The position numbers and the translations under genes are program-made. Below, piece by piece: positions 44,784 to 55,400 of a stretch of DNA of 64,000 nt. A model generated the notes under the pieces. It had not been told where the DNA came from, did not search any database, and saw nothing but the letters and a program-made list of their open reading frames with translations. Each line of letters begins with the position of its first letter. The stretch's first letter is position 1. Origin of the DNA: Ceratopteris richardii (lineage: Eukaryota; Streptophyta; Polypodiopsida; Polypodiales; Pteridaceae); NCBI GenBank assembly GCA_020310875.1, contig CM035430.1:103149431-103213430 (forward strand), given 5' to 3'.

Positions 44784-47700
44784 TCACATGCTTCCGTGGC
44801 GTCTGTGCCTCTGACTGCTTCCAACACCCCCCTCCCTCTCGCTTCTGTCGTCCCTGACAGAACCTTGTTGTGAGGTCTGCCGGATGTAATTCTGTAGGAG
44901 GTCTTGAGCGAGGGTGTGCTCTGATACACGAATACCTCGGGCTAGATCAGCCTCGAGTTTCTCCCAGTCGATAGGTTGCGGCTCGTCTGGTGGTGGGAGC
45001 TGATAATGTGTGGAGTACACCATTCGTTCACAGGCGAATAATTGCAATAAGTGTGTGGGCCTGCTTATGAATACTTCGGAATGGTACTCCCAAAAACCGG
45101 TGGTGAACATTTCTTCGAATGTTTGCTTGTAACATGCCGGTAGATATTTGATCCTGCAGTGCCAGGCGTAACACACCCGTAGCGATGGCGTTGTGCTCAT
45201 ATCATAGACTAAATCAAAGTTGCCATGCTCAAAGCCCGGGGTGTTAACATGGGGAGCCTTGATGCGCCGGAAGACTTTAAAGACCATCTGCATCATGTCA
45301 AAGATTTTGACAGTCATGTGCGCGGCAATATCATCCATGTGTTTTAATCGAGGGAGCCAGTGGCGGATCGTCGCCATCATGTAGCCTACTGTGGGTAACG
45401 CGACTGGTGGCTTGAGGTAGGGATAGTTCAACCAGTCTTGGCACTGCTTATTGTTCTGTAGCTTTATAGCGAAGGCAGTCCAAGAGCGGCGTCGTGGTAC
45501 TGGTCCCCAGCACGGATTAAATTTTAAGTGAAGCGGCGCTTTTACCCACGTGCTCATCATCTCTGGATAATTTTGCAGTAAATCTTTGCGCCAGTCTGGT
45601 TGAAGGATTTCACCTCTCTGCGCCCTTGGTGGCAAGTCCTCTGGCTCGAATTGAGTGGCATGCGTTGGTTTCATGCCGGTTTCTTTCTCTATGGTTAACT
45701 GATATTCTGCCATTAACATGAAGTATGGTTTATACTGAAGCTCATGCCCGGATATGTATCGTCGCGGGGCCATTTGAGCAAAGAATGGTGATTGTAAAAT
45801 TTTCTCTTCAATTATGGCCATGGCATGTAGCTGTGCCTCTACTCTGGCCGAGTGTGTCGTTCCGAGTTCTTCTACTGTCTTCATCCACGCGGGGGTAGGT
45901 AATTCGTAGGTCATCTGGCCTTCGGCCGTGACACGTCCGCCTGGGATGGGTATCGGTTCATAAGCCTCTTCGAAGGTCTCCTCCACCGGGATAGTGACGG
46001 TTTCTTCCTCAGCTGGTAGCTCAGGTGGGGAGTCTGGCCTTGGTGGTGCTTCATAGATGGCAATCCTAGATTCAAGATTTGTTACCTGGGCCCGGAGTGC
46101 GTTGAGTTCCTCTAAAATTTCAGGGGCAGGGTCCGCAGGTGCTGGTAGTTCTGCTGCTACGTGTACTTGTTGTGTTGCTGGTTCTCTGAGCTGTAGCAAC
46201 TTGTGATCTTCCTTTAACTTTTGATGTTCTTCGTTCATACGATCATAGTCCTCGAGCAATCTAACATGGTCGTCTAGCAACATCCGCATCGACTCAGATG
46301 GGATTGCCTTGAATCTGCTCGGACTTAGTGGCTGTTCTGGATGATCTAAAGCCGCCTCCAAGTTCTCTCTGTTCTGCTCTTGGAGTCTCTGGTTCTCCTC
46401 TTTTGCTGCGGCTAAGTGTCTTCTTAGTAAGCCCATATTTCTAGTGAGCGTTGCATTGCGGACAGTCTGGGCTCTAAGTAGGTTATCCAAATCCGCGGTG
46501 GCCTCTTTGCTTTTCTCCTCACTTTCTAGTTCTAACTTGTGATAGGCCTCTCGTAAATCCTGGTATCGGCTGTTCAGTGAGGCGTTCTCAATTGATAACA
46601 AATTAAGCTGCGTTTGTAATTCATTCGTTGTCGTCTGCAGCTGTTGATAGTGGGTGCCGAGTGATGCAAACTCCTCGCGGACTTGCGTCATGCATGCGAA
46701 CATGTGTTGAAATGTTGTGTCTATGGTGGGCGATAGTAGTAGTGAAGTGCTAAATGTGGATGCAGCGGGAGTAGATGCAGTGGGAATGGGAAATGGGGTT
46801 GGGACAGTGGATGCAGTGGTGATTGTGGAAAATTGTGAAGTGCCTAAATATGAGGGTGCTGTGAGGGGAGTGGGTGGTGGTGAGGTGGATGGTGATATGT
46901 CCATGCCATTGGACATGTTTAGTGTTGTGACTGTGAAAAGTGGTGTGATTGTGGGTGGTTGTGTAGGTGTGAATACGGGATTTACAAACGTAGAGTAGTT
47001 TACAGGGGGGATGGTTGGAATAGTTTGGTGAAACGGGGAAATAGGGGTTATGGTAGGTTGGGGAGGTGAGACGGGTGAGAAGGTTAGTGGGGTTAGGAAG
47101 GGGAATGGGGGTCTTAGAGGTGGGGGAAACGCTGGGAAGGATGAAGGGGTGAAGGGGTTAACATATGGATGCAGAGGGTTGGGTGTGGGCCTGGTGGTAT
47201 GAGTGGGTAAGGAAGAGGTTGTGGCTACGTTGCTTTGTACAGGTGTGGATGTGGGGAAAGCAGGTGGGTGTGCGGGTGATACGGGATGGGTTGGTGAAAG
47301 ATGAGGTGAGAGAGGAGTCGAAGGGGTGGATGTTATTTCGAGGATAGTAGTGGTATGTACAATGGTGGTACGGGGTGGCGAATCTACAAGAATGGTTTCT
47401 GCGGTTACTGAACGTTCGGGGGCGAGGCGTGCCTCCCTGGCTTGTGCTGAAGATTGGGCTCCTGTTGGTACACGAATATACTCCCCAGGTTTTGAGAGTA
47501 GTCGCACTCGGCGGGGATCAAACTGTGGTAGTTGCTTTCTTTGTAAAAACCTGAGTGCTTCATGGGAGCCTACTGATTTGACTAACTCTCTGAACCCTCT
47601 GATATAGGCGTCTTCGAATCCTCCGGAGATGAGTTCCTGTTCAATTAATGCCTGGCTCTCCTCCTCAGTTAACCTCTTTCGTGCCCAGACTTTCTCCATG

Positions 47701-49271
47701 GTACGATATAATTTCTTTATGGCCATTGTGTACGCTGCGGCTTCGAAAGTGTCATCTTCATATGTGCTGGTGTCGCCGTGCGTGTCGGTTTGTTGGCCTT
47801 GCCCCTCTGTCTGGTCGTCATGTGAACCCTGGCTGGCTTCATCGTCGCCTTGATCGTCGTCTGTTTCGGTTCTTTCTTCTTCAGAGCCCGACACAGCTTG
47901 TCCCTGTGGCAAGTCTCGCGGCGTAGTCGGGTAGCTGGGACGTTCATATTCCTGGGAGAACAGTTGTGCTTCTGAATACTGAAATTCGTTTGAGAATGCA
48001 TCAGGCATCTCAAAATCAAATGTCGTGTTTATGGGGTCGGCCTCCATATGTGGTATCGGGAAAGAAAACGCTTCCGCACCAATAGTGGTGGGAGCTTCTG
48101 CGGTTGTGGTGGGGGGTTCTGAGGTGGCAGTTGCCTGGGGTGCAGCGGTACTAGTGGTGGCCTCTGTAGTCACTGGTCTGGACAATCGTATGCGAATAGG
48201 TTGTACAGTGGGAGCAGCTTCTGTCTGTGGTCGCTCTGGAGAGGGTTGTGGTGATGGCGACTCTGGCACTTGGAGGCAAGGGATGGTGCCTCGCATGCGC
48301 TTACCTGCCCGTGTCCTACTGGGCTTCCTAGCTTTCTTCGCTGTGCTCTTGAATGCCTTTAATTCCTCTCCTGTTAATGCACGCTCGATGGGCAAGTCAT
48401 AAGCCAAACACATATACACAATTCTTGTGAGTGCACAACATCCGTTAAGCACTTTTTTACGCTCCCATCTGTGCTGTGCCAGATACATTTGGTCTATGAT
48501 CCAGCTTGCCAGATCAACTGTTTGAGGTCCCGTACATGCCAAATATAATCCGAACCATATTCTTTTGTGTGGCATGGTAAATCTGTCCTGAGCTGGAAAT
48601 GCAAAATGTTGCATGCATATTCTTAGTGGCTTTGACAACTCAGGTGTAATGGCCGAAATCTCTTCCCACTTCGTGACATCCCCACGTTTCATCGGTTCTG
48701 GAATTAATCTCTCTCGGTCTGTGGGAGTGTGGGTTCCATGAATCTTGATGGCTGCTCTGATTAGGTCCTTAGAGAGATAAAATCTCTTGTAAGGTGGATC
48801 ATCCACTAGGGTAGGCAAGATGAAGGTTCCTGGGATGTCCTTATTCTCTGATGCCAGTAAGGTAGTGATCAAGTAATAGCACCTATAAAAATCCGGTTTG
48901 GGTAGAGGATCACTGAAATATTCTGTGAAGCCGGCTCTGGCCCAAACATGAGTTAAATCCTGGGTGCTTTGTAGGGCTTCGAATTCTCTGGAGAAAAACT
49001 GGTACTTTCCCCACGTGCGGTCATCAAAAGTCAGAGAGGATTCAAATATAAAGTCTGCGTCCGCGAGGGGTCCTGCCAGGCCCTGAAACCAATGAGAGTT
49101 CCTGTGTATCTTTTCGGTGTAGCCCATAGGGGGGTTATCGATAGGCATGGGCCCTGGAAATCCCTGAAATTCCGGCGGTGGAGCAGTAGGGTGGGACTCT
49201 GCTCGTAGCACGTTGAGTGGTACTGCTGCTACACTGGGGCCTGCTCCTGATGTTCCTTCGTCAGTTTGCAT
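44784..49271 (-). CDS. Large uncharacterised 3' ORF of gypsy G1 (1,495 codons)
   Basis: I do not recognise a known family. Visible parts: a conserved N-terminal domain, residues about 58-320 (HWFQGLAGPL, YQFFSREFEAL, KPDFYRCYYLITTL, MQHFAFPAQDRFTMP, WIIDQMYLAQHRW, GCCALTRIVYMCLAYDLP); an acidic, Q/T/P-rich stretch, about 320-560; a P/T/S-rich segment, about 640-850; a long coiled coil, about 860-1070; and a conserved C-terminal domain, about 1150-1450 (TQFEPEDLP, FNPCWGPVPRRRSW, TIRHWLPRLKHMDDI, DLVYDMSTTPSL, CRIKYLPACYKQTFEEMFTTGFWEYHSE). No signal peptide, membrane span, zinc knuckle or catalytic motif is evident, so it is not an obvious Env or Gag. The ATG sits in a strong context (GCCACCATG), preceded by a splice-acceptor-like TTAATCTTTTGTAGCAG. 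The homologue in G2 keeps both end domains, arguing for selection. Confidence 0.85.
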   Translation of the reverse strand: MQTDEGTSGAGPSVAAVPLNVLRAESHPTAPPPEFQGFPGPMPIDNPPMGYTEKIHRNSHWFQGLAGPLADADFIFESSLTFDDRTWGKYQFFSREFEALQSTQDLTHVWARAGFTEYFSDPLPKPDFYRCYYLITTLLASENKDIPGTFILPTLVDDPPYKRFYLSKDLIRAAIKIHGTHTPTDRERLIPEPMKRGDVTKWEEISAITPELSKPLRICMQHFAFPAQDRFTMPHKRIWFGLYLACTGPQTVDLASWIIDQMYLAQHRWERKKVLNGCCALTRIVYMCLAYDLPIERALTGEELKAFKSTAKKARKPSRTRAGKRMRGTIPCLQVPESPSPQPSPERPQTEAAPTVQPIRIRLSRPVTTEATTSTAAPQATATSEPPTTTAEAPTTIGAEAFSFPIPHMEADPINTTFDFEMPDAFSNEFQYSEAQLFSQEYERPSYPTTPRDLPQGQAVSGSEEERTETDDDQGDDEASQGSHDDQTEGQGQQTDTHGDTSTYEDDTFEAAAYTMAIKKLYRTMEKVWARKRLTEEESQALIEQELISGGFEDAYIRGFRELVKSVGSHEALRFLQRKQLPQFDPRRVRLLSKPGEYIRVPTGAQSSAQAREARLAPERSVTAETILVDSPPRTTIVHTTTILEITSTPSTPLSPHLSPTHPVSPAHPPAFPTSTPVQSNVATTSSLPTHTTRPTPNPLHPYVNPFTPSSFPAFPPPLRPPFPFLTPLTFSPVSPPQPTITPISPFHQTIPTIPPVNYSTFVNPVFTPTQPPTITPLFTVTTLNMSNGMDISPSTSPPPTPLTAPSYLGTSQFSTITTASTVPTPFPIPTASTPAASTFSTSLLLSPTIDTTFQHMFACMTQVREEFASLGTHYQQLQTTTNELQTQLNLLSIENASLNSRYQDLREAYHKLELESEEKSKEATADLDNLLRAQTVRNATLTRNMGLLRRHLAAAKEENQRLQEQNRENLEAALDHPEQPLSPSRFKAIPSESMRMLLDDHVRLLEDYDRMNEEHQKLKEDHKLLQLREPATQQVHVAAELPAPADPAPEILEELNALRAQVTNLESRIAIYEAPPRPDSPPELPAEEETVTIPVEETFEEAYEPIPIPGGRVTAEGQMTYELPTPAWMKTVEELGTTHSARVEAQLHAMAIIEEKILQSPFFAQMAPRRYISGHELQYKPYFMLMAEYQLTIEKETGMKPTHATQFEPEDLPPRAQRGEILQPDWRKDLLQNYPEMMSTWVKAPLHLKFNPCWGPVPRRRSWTAFAIKLQNNKQCQDWLNYPYLKPPVALPTVGYMMATIRHWLPRLKHMDDIAAHMTVKIFDMMQMVFKVFRRIKAPHVNTPGFEHGNFDLVYDMSTTPSLRVCYAWHCRIKYLPACYKQTFEEMFTTGFWEYHSEVFISRPTHLLQLFACERMVYSTHYQLPPPDEPQPIDWEKLEADLARGIRVSEHTLAQDLLQNYIRQTSQQGSVRDDRSEREGGVGSSQRHRRHGSM

Positions 49272-49501
49272 GGTGGCTGGTGCGCTAGTGAGAAAGATCT
49301 GCTACAAAAGATTAACACATTAGCATGGAAATTAATCATGATCCCATTAAAGTGAGACCGCAATCCCTTTCCATAACTGATGCGTAACCCGTGTAGCCAA
49401 GTGCTGTGATGTGATGGATGCAATGTTTCTTGCAGCACTAGTGCAGGTCTTTAGACACCTACACGTTTCAGATCATGCATACATTTCTTGATGAGATGAG
49501 A
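49272..49501 (-). other. Spacer between G1 pol tail and 3' ORF
   Basis: About 230 bp without a frame. On the - strand it holds a branch-point/acceptor-like stretch (GTTAATCTTTTGTAGCAG, near 49295-49312) just before the 3' ORF start. A spliced RNA for the 3' ORF is possible but not shown. Confidence 0.4.
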
Positions 49502-50150
49502 TTACGAGTGGTGTGTGATGATGGTGTGTGAATTTATACCAGGTTTAAAGGTTAGAGATTTAGCACAAGGTTGTATGTTAGTCGGGGGGTAGTTAGACAA
49601 TGGGTTAGGGGAAGACGGTTGGACACGTTTCGGTATCCATTTCCTAAGAGTCCTTGAATGGGTGGTGGGTTTCTGCTGAGGGGTAAAAGGTGGTATCGGG
49701 TGTGGTGGTGTTGAGGGATGGAAAGATTTGCGAGGGGTATGTATTACATGGCTTAAGGGTTGAGCTATGATACATGGTTTGGGTACCCAAATCTGCGTGG
49801 GTGTGGGTCTATGGGTAAGGTATTTCTTGGCGATCCAAATTTGTCGAATGCTCGGACCTGTAGAAGGAGGTCGAGGGGATGGTGCATACTGATTCTGTTT
49901 CTGCCTTGCCTTTTTCTTGTCGATCTCTGCTTGGTTGGAGTTCTTCGGTGCTTTTTGTCCTTTTGGCACCCATATTTGTCTGGTGCCGCTTCCCTTGGGT
50001 GGCCTAAATTGCCTTCCTTGTTGTGTCTTCTGATACTGCCGTCGGTCCGGGTTCCTTCGTCGTGGTTGACTCTGTTGTGGCTGGGGTTGAGAGGTCGGAT
50101 GGACACTCTACTTTGGAAAAGAAGGGAGTTCCAACACTTGCGTGACCTGC
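49502..50150 (-). pseudogene. G1 pol C-terminal tail with repeated IWVPK motifs
   Basis: Basic, proline-rich segment following the protease-like domain. It carries QIWVPKGQK, QIWIAKKYL, QIWVPKPCI and KWIPKRV, each separated by about 20-40 residues. The corresponding G2 tail has five similar motifs in one frame with pol. Function unknown. Disrupted relative to G2. Confidence 0.65.
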
Positions 50151-53100
50151 CCATTAGGAAGTGATGCCTTTTGTAACTTTAATCTAGGCCAGTCCGCAAC
50201 AAGCTTGGAAGGATGAGCACCGTAGGGTGTCGTGCTCATTTGGCCGCTGATGCAACCCACCTGACCTCTGATTGTGCCCTTCTGCCCTTGCTGTTGGGTA
50301 ACTGTCTCTTCTAGTTTGCAGGAAGTCCCAGGGAAGATCTCCTGTCGTCCTTCTGACTGACAACTGTCTATAGCCAAGCCCGAGTGGGTTGGTGTAGATG
50401 TAACGTGACTGGTCGGATTAAAGATCTTCCGGTCTTCCGTCGCATGCGTTTCATAGGGTCTAGGGTCACAACCGTCAAGCGGAATGCCGTTAGGGAAGTC
50501 GAGCGGTATCACTCGCTTCTGCTCTAAGGTTCCAATCTGTAAGGAGCCGTGTCTAAGATTTAGGTCCACTGAGTGATCGTATAGCCAATCTTGGCCAAGG
50601 ATTAGGGGTTCTATCAGGTCGTCATCATGGCACACTAATAGCTTCGCTGTCATGGTCAAGTCCTTAATGAGGATAGGAAGGTCCACCTCACCCATGCAAG
50701 GGGTTTCCATGCCTCCTAGGCCTATGAGGTATGCCTCAATTGGCCGCATTTCTATTCCTGAAGCCTTATAGTGGGACCATCTAATCGCACTAGTCGCAGC
50801 ACCTGAGTCAATCAAAGCCCTGAGTTCTTGGCTATGGTTACCGTGCTCTAGCCTAACTGTAAGGAATGGTCTCCTGTCCACTATGCTAGGATGAGTGGTT
50901 GACTTTACTTGACACATGGCCATGGGATATCTGGGTGGTGTTTCCAGATGGTTATAATGTTCTCTCCCTAGTCCTTGTCTTCTTAGCTTCATGCGCTTAA
51001 TGCGTTCTATGGCTTCTGCCTGAGCTTCTGCTCGTATTCTATTTTCTTCCTCCTTACGCTTCTTTGCCAACGTGAGTCGTCTAAGCATATCCTCAGTAAG
51101 AGGTTCTTGATATAGCCTGACTCTACAGCCACTAATGTAATTAGGCATTATATCTCCTTCTAAGGTGGCTAACTGTACTGCTCCGCTCGTCGAGAGTCTG
51201 TTAATGATCATAGGTCCATAACCTCGCTTTTCTAACTTCCGTGCGTGCTGTTTCAGTGTATACACTAGAACTAAATCTCCTTCCTTTAGGCCTTTATCTT
51301 TCACATGTGCATCAAAATATGCTTTCTGTCGCTTCTTCGCTGCGTATATTCCTGCTGCTGCTTTCAGCCTGGTTTCTCCTAATCGTTCCAAGTCCATTAT
51401 TCTCGCTGATAATTCATGGCCGGTCCACTCATGTTCTTGTGCAACCTTAAGGGTCGGTATCAAGAAGTCCAAGGGAAGCACTGCATTCTGACCAAAAACC
51501 ATCTGAAAGGGAGTTGCATTGAGTACGGTCTTGTAGGCCACTCGATATGCCCAAACAGCGTGATTTAGCTGTTTGTCCCAATCTGAACGTTTATTGTTCA
51601 CGAGTTTCGTCAGTACGGTACAAAGTATCTTGTTAGTGCTTTCAGCCTGACCATTGGCCTGAGGATGATATGGTGCAGATTTCTTGTGAATCACCATAAA
51701 ATCCTGTAACAAATATTCAATGACTTGGTTTAGAAAGTGAGTGCCTCGATCGCTCACTAACTCTATAGGCAATCCATATCTTGTAAAGACATTTTCAAAT
51801 AAGAATTTTGCAGTAGTGTGAGCATCATTCTTTTTTGTGGCCTTTGCCTCTACCCATTTTGTAAGATAATCTGTGGCAACAATAATGTATTCTGCATGTG
51901 TACCTTTTGCAGGGGGGTTAATGGGTCCTACAAAGTCTATACCCCACTTAGAAAATGCACGTCCGCCCATCATGGGTTTCAATGGCATTTCATCTCTGCG
52001 AGTAGGAAACTAAGTTCTTTGGCACACGTCACATCTCTTTACATAGGTATGAGCATCCATGTGAAGAGTGGGCCACCATAGTCCTGCAAAGAGAATGGCT
52101 TTGATTATCCTATCTGGTCCAAAATGACCTCCTGCAACACCTTGGTGTGCAGTCTCTAGTATGCTAAGATAATCGCTCTCATGAACACATTGTCTTAGAT
52201 ATCCATCTCGTCCTCTTTTGTATAGATTATCGCCAATAAGTGAATAGTCGTGAGCTTCCTGCTCTAGACTACGTTGTCGAGCTAAGGTCATTCCTTGAGG
52301 GAATGTGTTCGTCCTCAAGTAGGTCACTAATGGTTCACTCCAGTCTGGTGTGAGAGACACATGATATAATGTCGCATGCTCTACTGGTGGTCTTTCACAA
52401 CACACCTGACATTCTTTACACAACTTGTGGACATCTGCTTCCATAGAAGGCCAATATACTCCTAATCTATGCATAGTCTGTAGTGTTCTATGTTTTGAAT
52501 GATGTTGCTTTAGTGCACCTAAGTGTGCTAATTGCAACCAATTCGCATGTTCTGATTCATCTACACAACAAGCAAGAATCTTTTGATTATCTTGTTTATA
52601 TATGCTTCCTGCTATTATTTGGTACCTCTGAGATTTGGTAATCTCTCCTTCTTTGATCTTTATCCTAGGACTCTTGGGTCCGTATGTCAGAATAGGGACT
52701 AACGGCTTAGCCCATTCTGGTGCTATCTCAAGGTTAAATAAGTATGCATCTGGTAGATCATCAGCTACTCCTTGAGGAGCTTCTCCTGAGGTTAATCTTG
52801 AGAGGTGGTCAGCTCTAAGATGCGTCTTTCCTTTCCTAACTACCACTTCAAAATCATACTCCATGAGCAGTAGAAACCAACGTATCAGTCGTCCTGTGTT
52901 ACATGGTTTGTTGACTAAATATAATAGGGCTTGATGATCCGTAAAGAACTTGAACTTGTTGGCCAACAAGTAGTGCCTGAATTTCTTTACTGCGTAGATC
53001 ATCCCTAATCCTTCTCGTTCCGTCGTGGTATAATTTCTCTCTGCTGCGTTCAGTTGTCTGCTAGCGTAAGCTATGGGGAGATCTATGTTACCTTCATTCG

Positions 53101-54811
53101 TGGGTTGTGCTAATACACATCCTATGGCGTAATTGGATGCATCCACATGTACATGAAATGGCTTACTCCAATCTGGAGTGGTTAATATAGGTGCTGAGCA
53201 CAAACGTCGTTTAAGTTCATTGAATGAATTTTCGCATTCATCTGTCCACTCAAAATTGGTCAAAAGAGAGTACAGAGGCTTGGCTATGATTGCATACATG
53301 TGTATGAATCTCCTATAATAGCCGCAATGGCCCATGAATGCCTGTACCTCTTTCACATTAGTTGGTCTTGGTAATTCTGCAATTACCTTCACTTTTTCCT
53401 CGTCCGTAGAGATTCCGTTTTTTGACACAATGTGTCCTAGAATTTTGCCTTGTCTGACCATGAAAACGCATTTTTCTGGGTTCAAACAAACCTGATATTC
53501 TCGACATTTGTCAAATATTTGTCTTAACTCTGGAATATGTGTCTGCCTTACATTTGAATGTGCACATAAGTCATCGACATAAACTTCCAAGCTCTTGCGT
53601 AAGAATTCCTTAAAAACATGACACATGAGTCGCTGGAAAGTAGCGGGTGCATTTGTCAAGCCAAATGGCATTACACGAAATGCAAATATGCCCCATTCTG
53701 TGGCAAAAGCCGTCTTGTGTTGGTCTTCTGGAGCAATGGCTACTTGGTTATAGCCTGAGAATCCATCAAGAAAACTGTAAACTTCCTTGCCCGCAACTCT
53801 TTCCAATAGGTGTTCCGTGATAGGAAGAGGATAACTATCTCTAATCGTGGCGGCATTAACTTTTTTAAGGTTAATACACACACGCAATTTTCCATTCTTC
53901 TTGGGCACAACCACAATGGGGGATACCCATTCGGTATGCTCAATTTTGTAAATGAATCCTGCTTCTATCAACCGATCTATCTCCTCTTTAATCTTCGCAG
54001 CGTAGTTATCATTATACGTGTAAGGTTTTTGTTTTGTCGGTTTTGCATCTGGAGTCATAGGGATTCTATGAGAACATATATCTGGATCTACTCCTTTCAA
54101 ATCTTTGTAACTCCAAGCAAAAACATCTCTATATTCGCGCAATAGGGCAACTAACTCTTCTTCTTCTTCAGTCGTCAAATCATGCCCTACGTATGTGCAT
54201 TTTTCTTCTTCTCCTTCTATGGCAACTATGACTTTCTTGGTTTTCTCCCGGTTATCATATACTTGTCCGTCATTCGCCTTTCTGTTGGGCATTCGTACCA
54301 TGATTCTTCTATCGTCGATTTCATATTTCTTGAAATTCTCGGGTACTTCAAATAAAGATTCCTCTTTTTCCGACATGGTTTCTTTCTTCTTTCTCTTCTT
54401 GCCTTCACTCTTATCAGTCACTTGAGTGGCTAACCTTACCTCGTTCGTAATTTCCTCGTGTCTCTGAGTGTGAGTCTCTACTTCGTAGAAATATTCTTCC
54501 TCTGATGCAAAGGGTGGGTCCATGATAATTGATTCTAAATCAAAATCGCTTGCATCCTCAAATGCATCAGTGTCTGGTTCACACTCTTCTAAAATTGCAT
54601 CGCACATGATTGGCTCTATTGTAAAAACTGAAATGTCATAGCCATCCTCGTCACAGTGGGGTGTCCATTGTTCTTCATTGATGGCTACATCCATGGTTGC
54701 TAGGATTTCCGCCCAACCATGGGGTTCAAACTCCTCGTCTGGGAATACTACAGGTGCGTAGGCTGGATCTTGAAGGGTTCGTGGATGTTGTTCCGCACCT
54801 GTAGCTCAATG
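50108..54811 (-). pseudogene. Gypsy G1 pol: RT, RNase H, integrase, then protease-like domain
   Basis: - strand order, approximate nt: acidic N-terminal region (54811-54000); RT (53980-53430) with VVVPKKNGKLRVCIN, FGLTNAPATFQ and catalytic YVDD near 53580; RNase H (53165-52800) with HVDASNYAIG and FFTDHQALLYL; two consecutive HHCC-like zinc modules (about 52480-52360 and 52150-52015); integrase core (51960-51490) with D, D and E spaced 35 residues apart (VSDRGTHF...NGQAESTNK); a GPY-like module (about 51285-51100); a charged helix; then a retropepsin-like domain (about 50880-50550) with LIDSGAATSAI and LILGQDWL. The protease-like domain lies after integrase, not before RT. About two breaks in all; otherwise complete domains. 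Confidence 0.9.
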
Positions 54812-55390
54812 ATGAGTAGCACCTCCTTTAATGTCAATCCGGGAAGACGTGAGGATGGTATGAAGACCTCGAGCAAGTGGCGGCACAAGTGCGTGAGTGA
54901 GAAGCACACAAGCATGCACACACATACACACACACGCGCACACAAGGCAAGACAAAGAGAGAGGATCAATGGAGTTCTTTAGATTACTTTCAAAAGCTCT
55001 TACAAGTTCGTTTCAATTACAATCTAACCTCAAAAATGAGCTCTCTAGCTCTTTTTATAGTTTTTGACTAGCTTTTGGCCCTGTCCAGACCTAGTGTCCG
55101 GCCTAGTTAAAAATTAGGTTCCAGGGCTTATTTGGGGGCTCAAACGAGATCTAAAAAATACGAAAATTGGTACGCAACTACTTCTAAGGCTCCTCAAGCT
55201 CAAGGACTCCTTGGCTTGCACAAAATGGAGCTACAAAAATGTGAAATGAGATTTACAATGATTATTAGTGATAAAAATCACTGTTGTTGTAGGGATTTCT
55301 GCTAGTGATCTGCCATACATATCTTCAAGCTCCCTACTTGCTCTTCTTCCCTGCATGTCCATCTCTCTGGTTTGCATTAATGTCTTGAAA
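54798..55390 (-). repeat. Gypsy LTR B (3' LTR of G2)
   Basis: Closely similar to LTR C (for example CCTAGTGTCCGGCCTAGTTA) and less to LTR A. It follows the G2 3' ORF with about 10 to 100 bp between, depending on where the LTR starts; a purine-rich AGGGAAGAAGAGCAAG stretch near 55340 could be the PPT. On its other side pol coding sequence of G1 starts immediately, with no PBS. Confidence 0.78.
55051..55060 (-). promoter_or_regulatory. TATA box of gypsy LTR B
   Basis: CTATAAAAAG on the - strand, conserved in LTRs A and C. Confidence 0.6.
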
Positions 55391-55400
55391 AAATATTGGC

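Larger units (their letters stand above)
44178..54811 (-). mobile_element. Ty3/gypsy element G1 with post-integrase protease and large 3' ORF
   Basis: On the - strand: pol (54811-50108), a tail with repeated IWVPK motifs (about 50150-49502), a 1,495-codon 3' ORF (49271-44784), then LTR A (about 44740-44178). No gag, leader or PBS is present: pol coding sequence runs directly into LTR B at about 54800. LTR A and LTR B differ clearly, so B is probably not this element's own 5' LTR. Pol has about two breaks; the 3' ORF looks whole. Medium age. Confidence 0.85.

Noticed and set aside
46717-48402. Several + strand ORFs across the G1 3' ORF (Val/Gly-rich)
   Set aside because: They are antisense shadows of the proline/threonine-rich part of the - strand ORF.
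44784-49271. Env-like gene
   Set aside because: No signal peptide, membrane span, cleavage site or cysteine-rich ectodomain is visible; position alone is not enough.
49760-50164. + strand ORF with hydrophobic segments
   Set aside because: Antisense to the G1 pol tail; hydrophobicity arises from the complementary codons.
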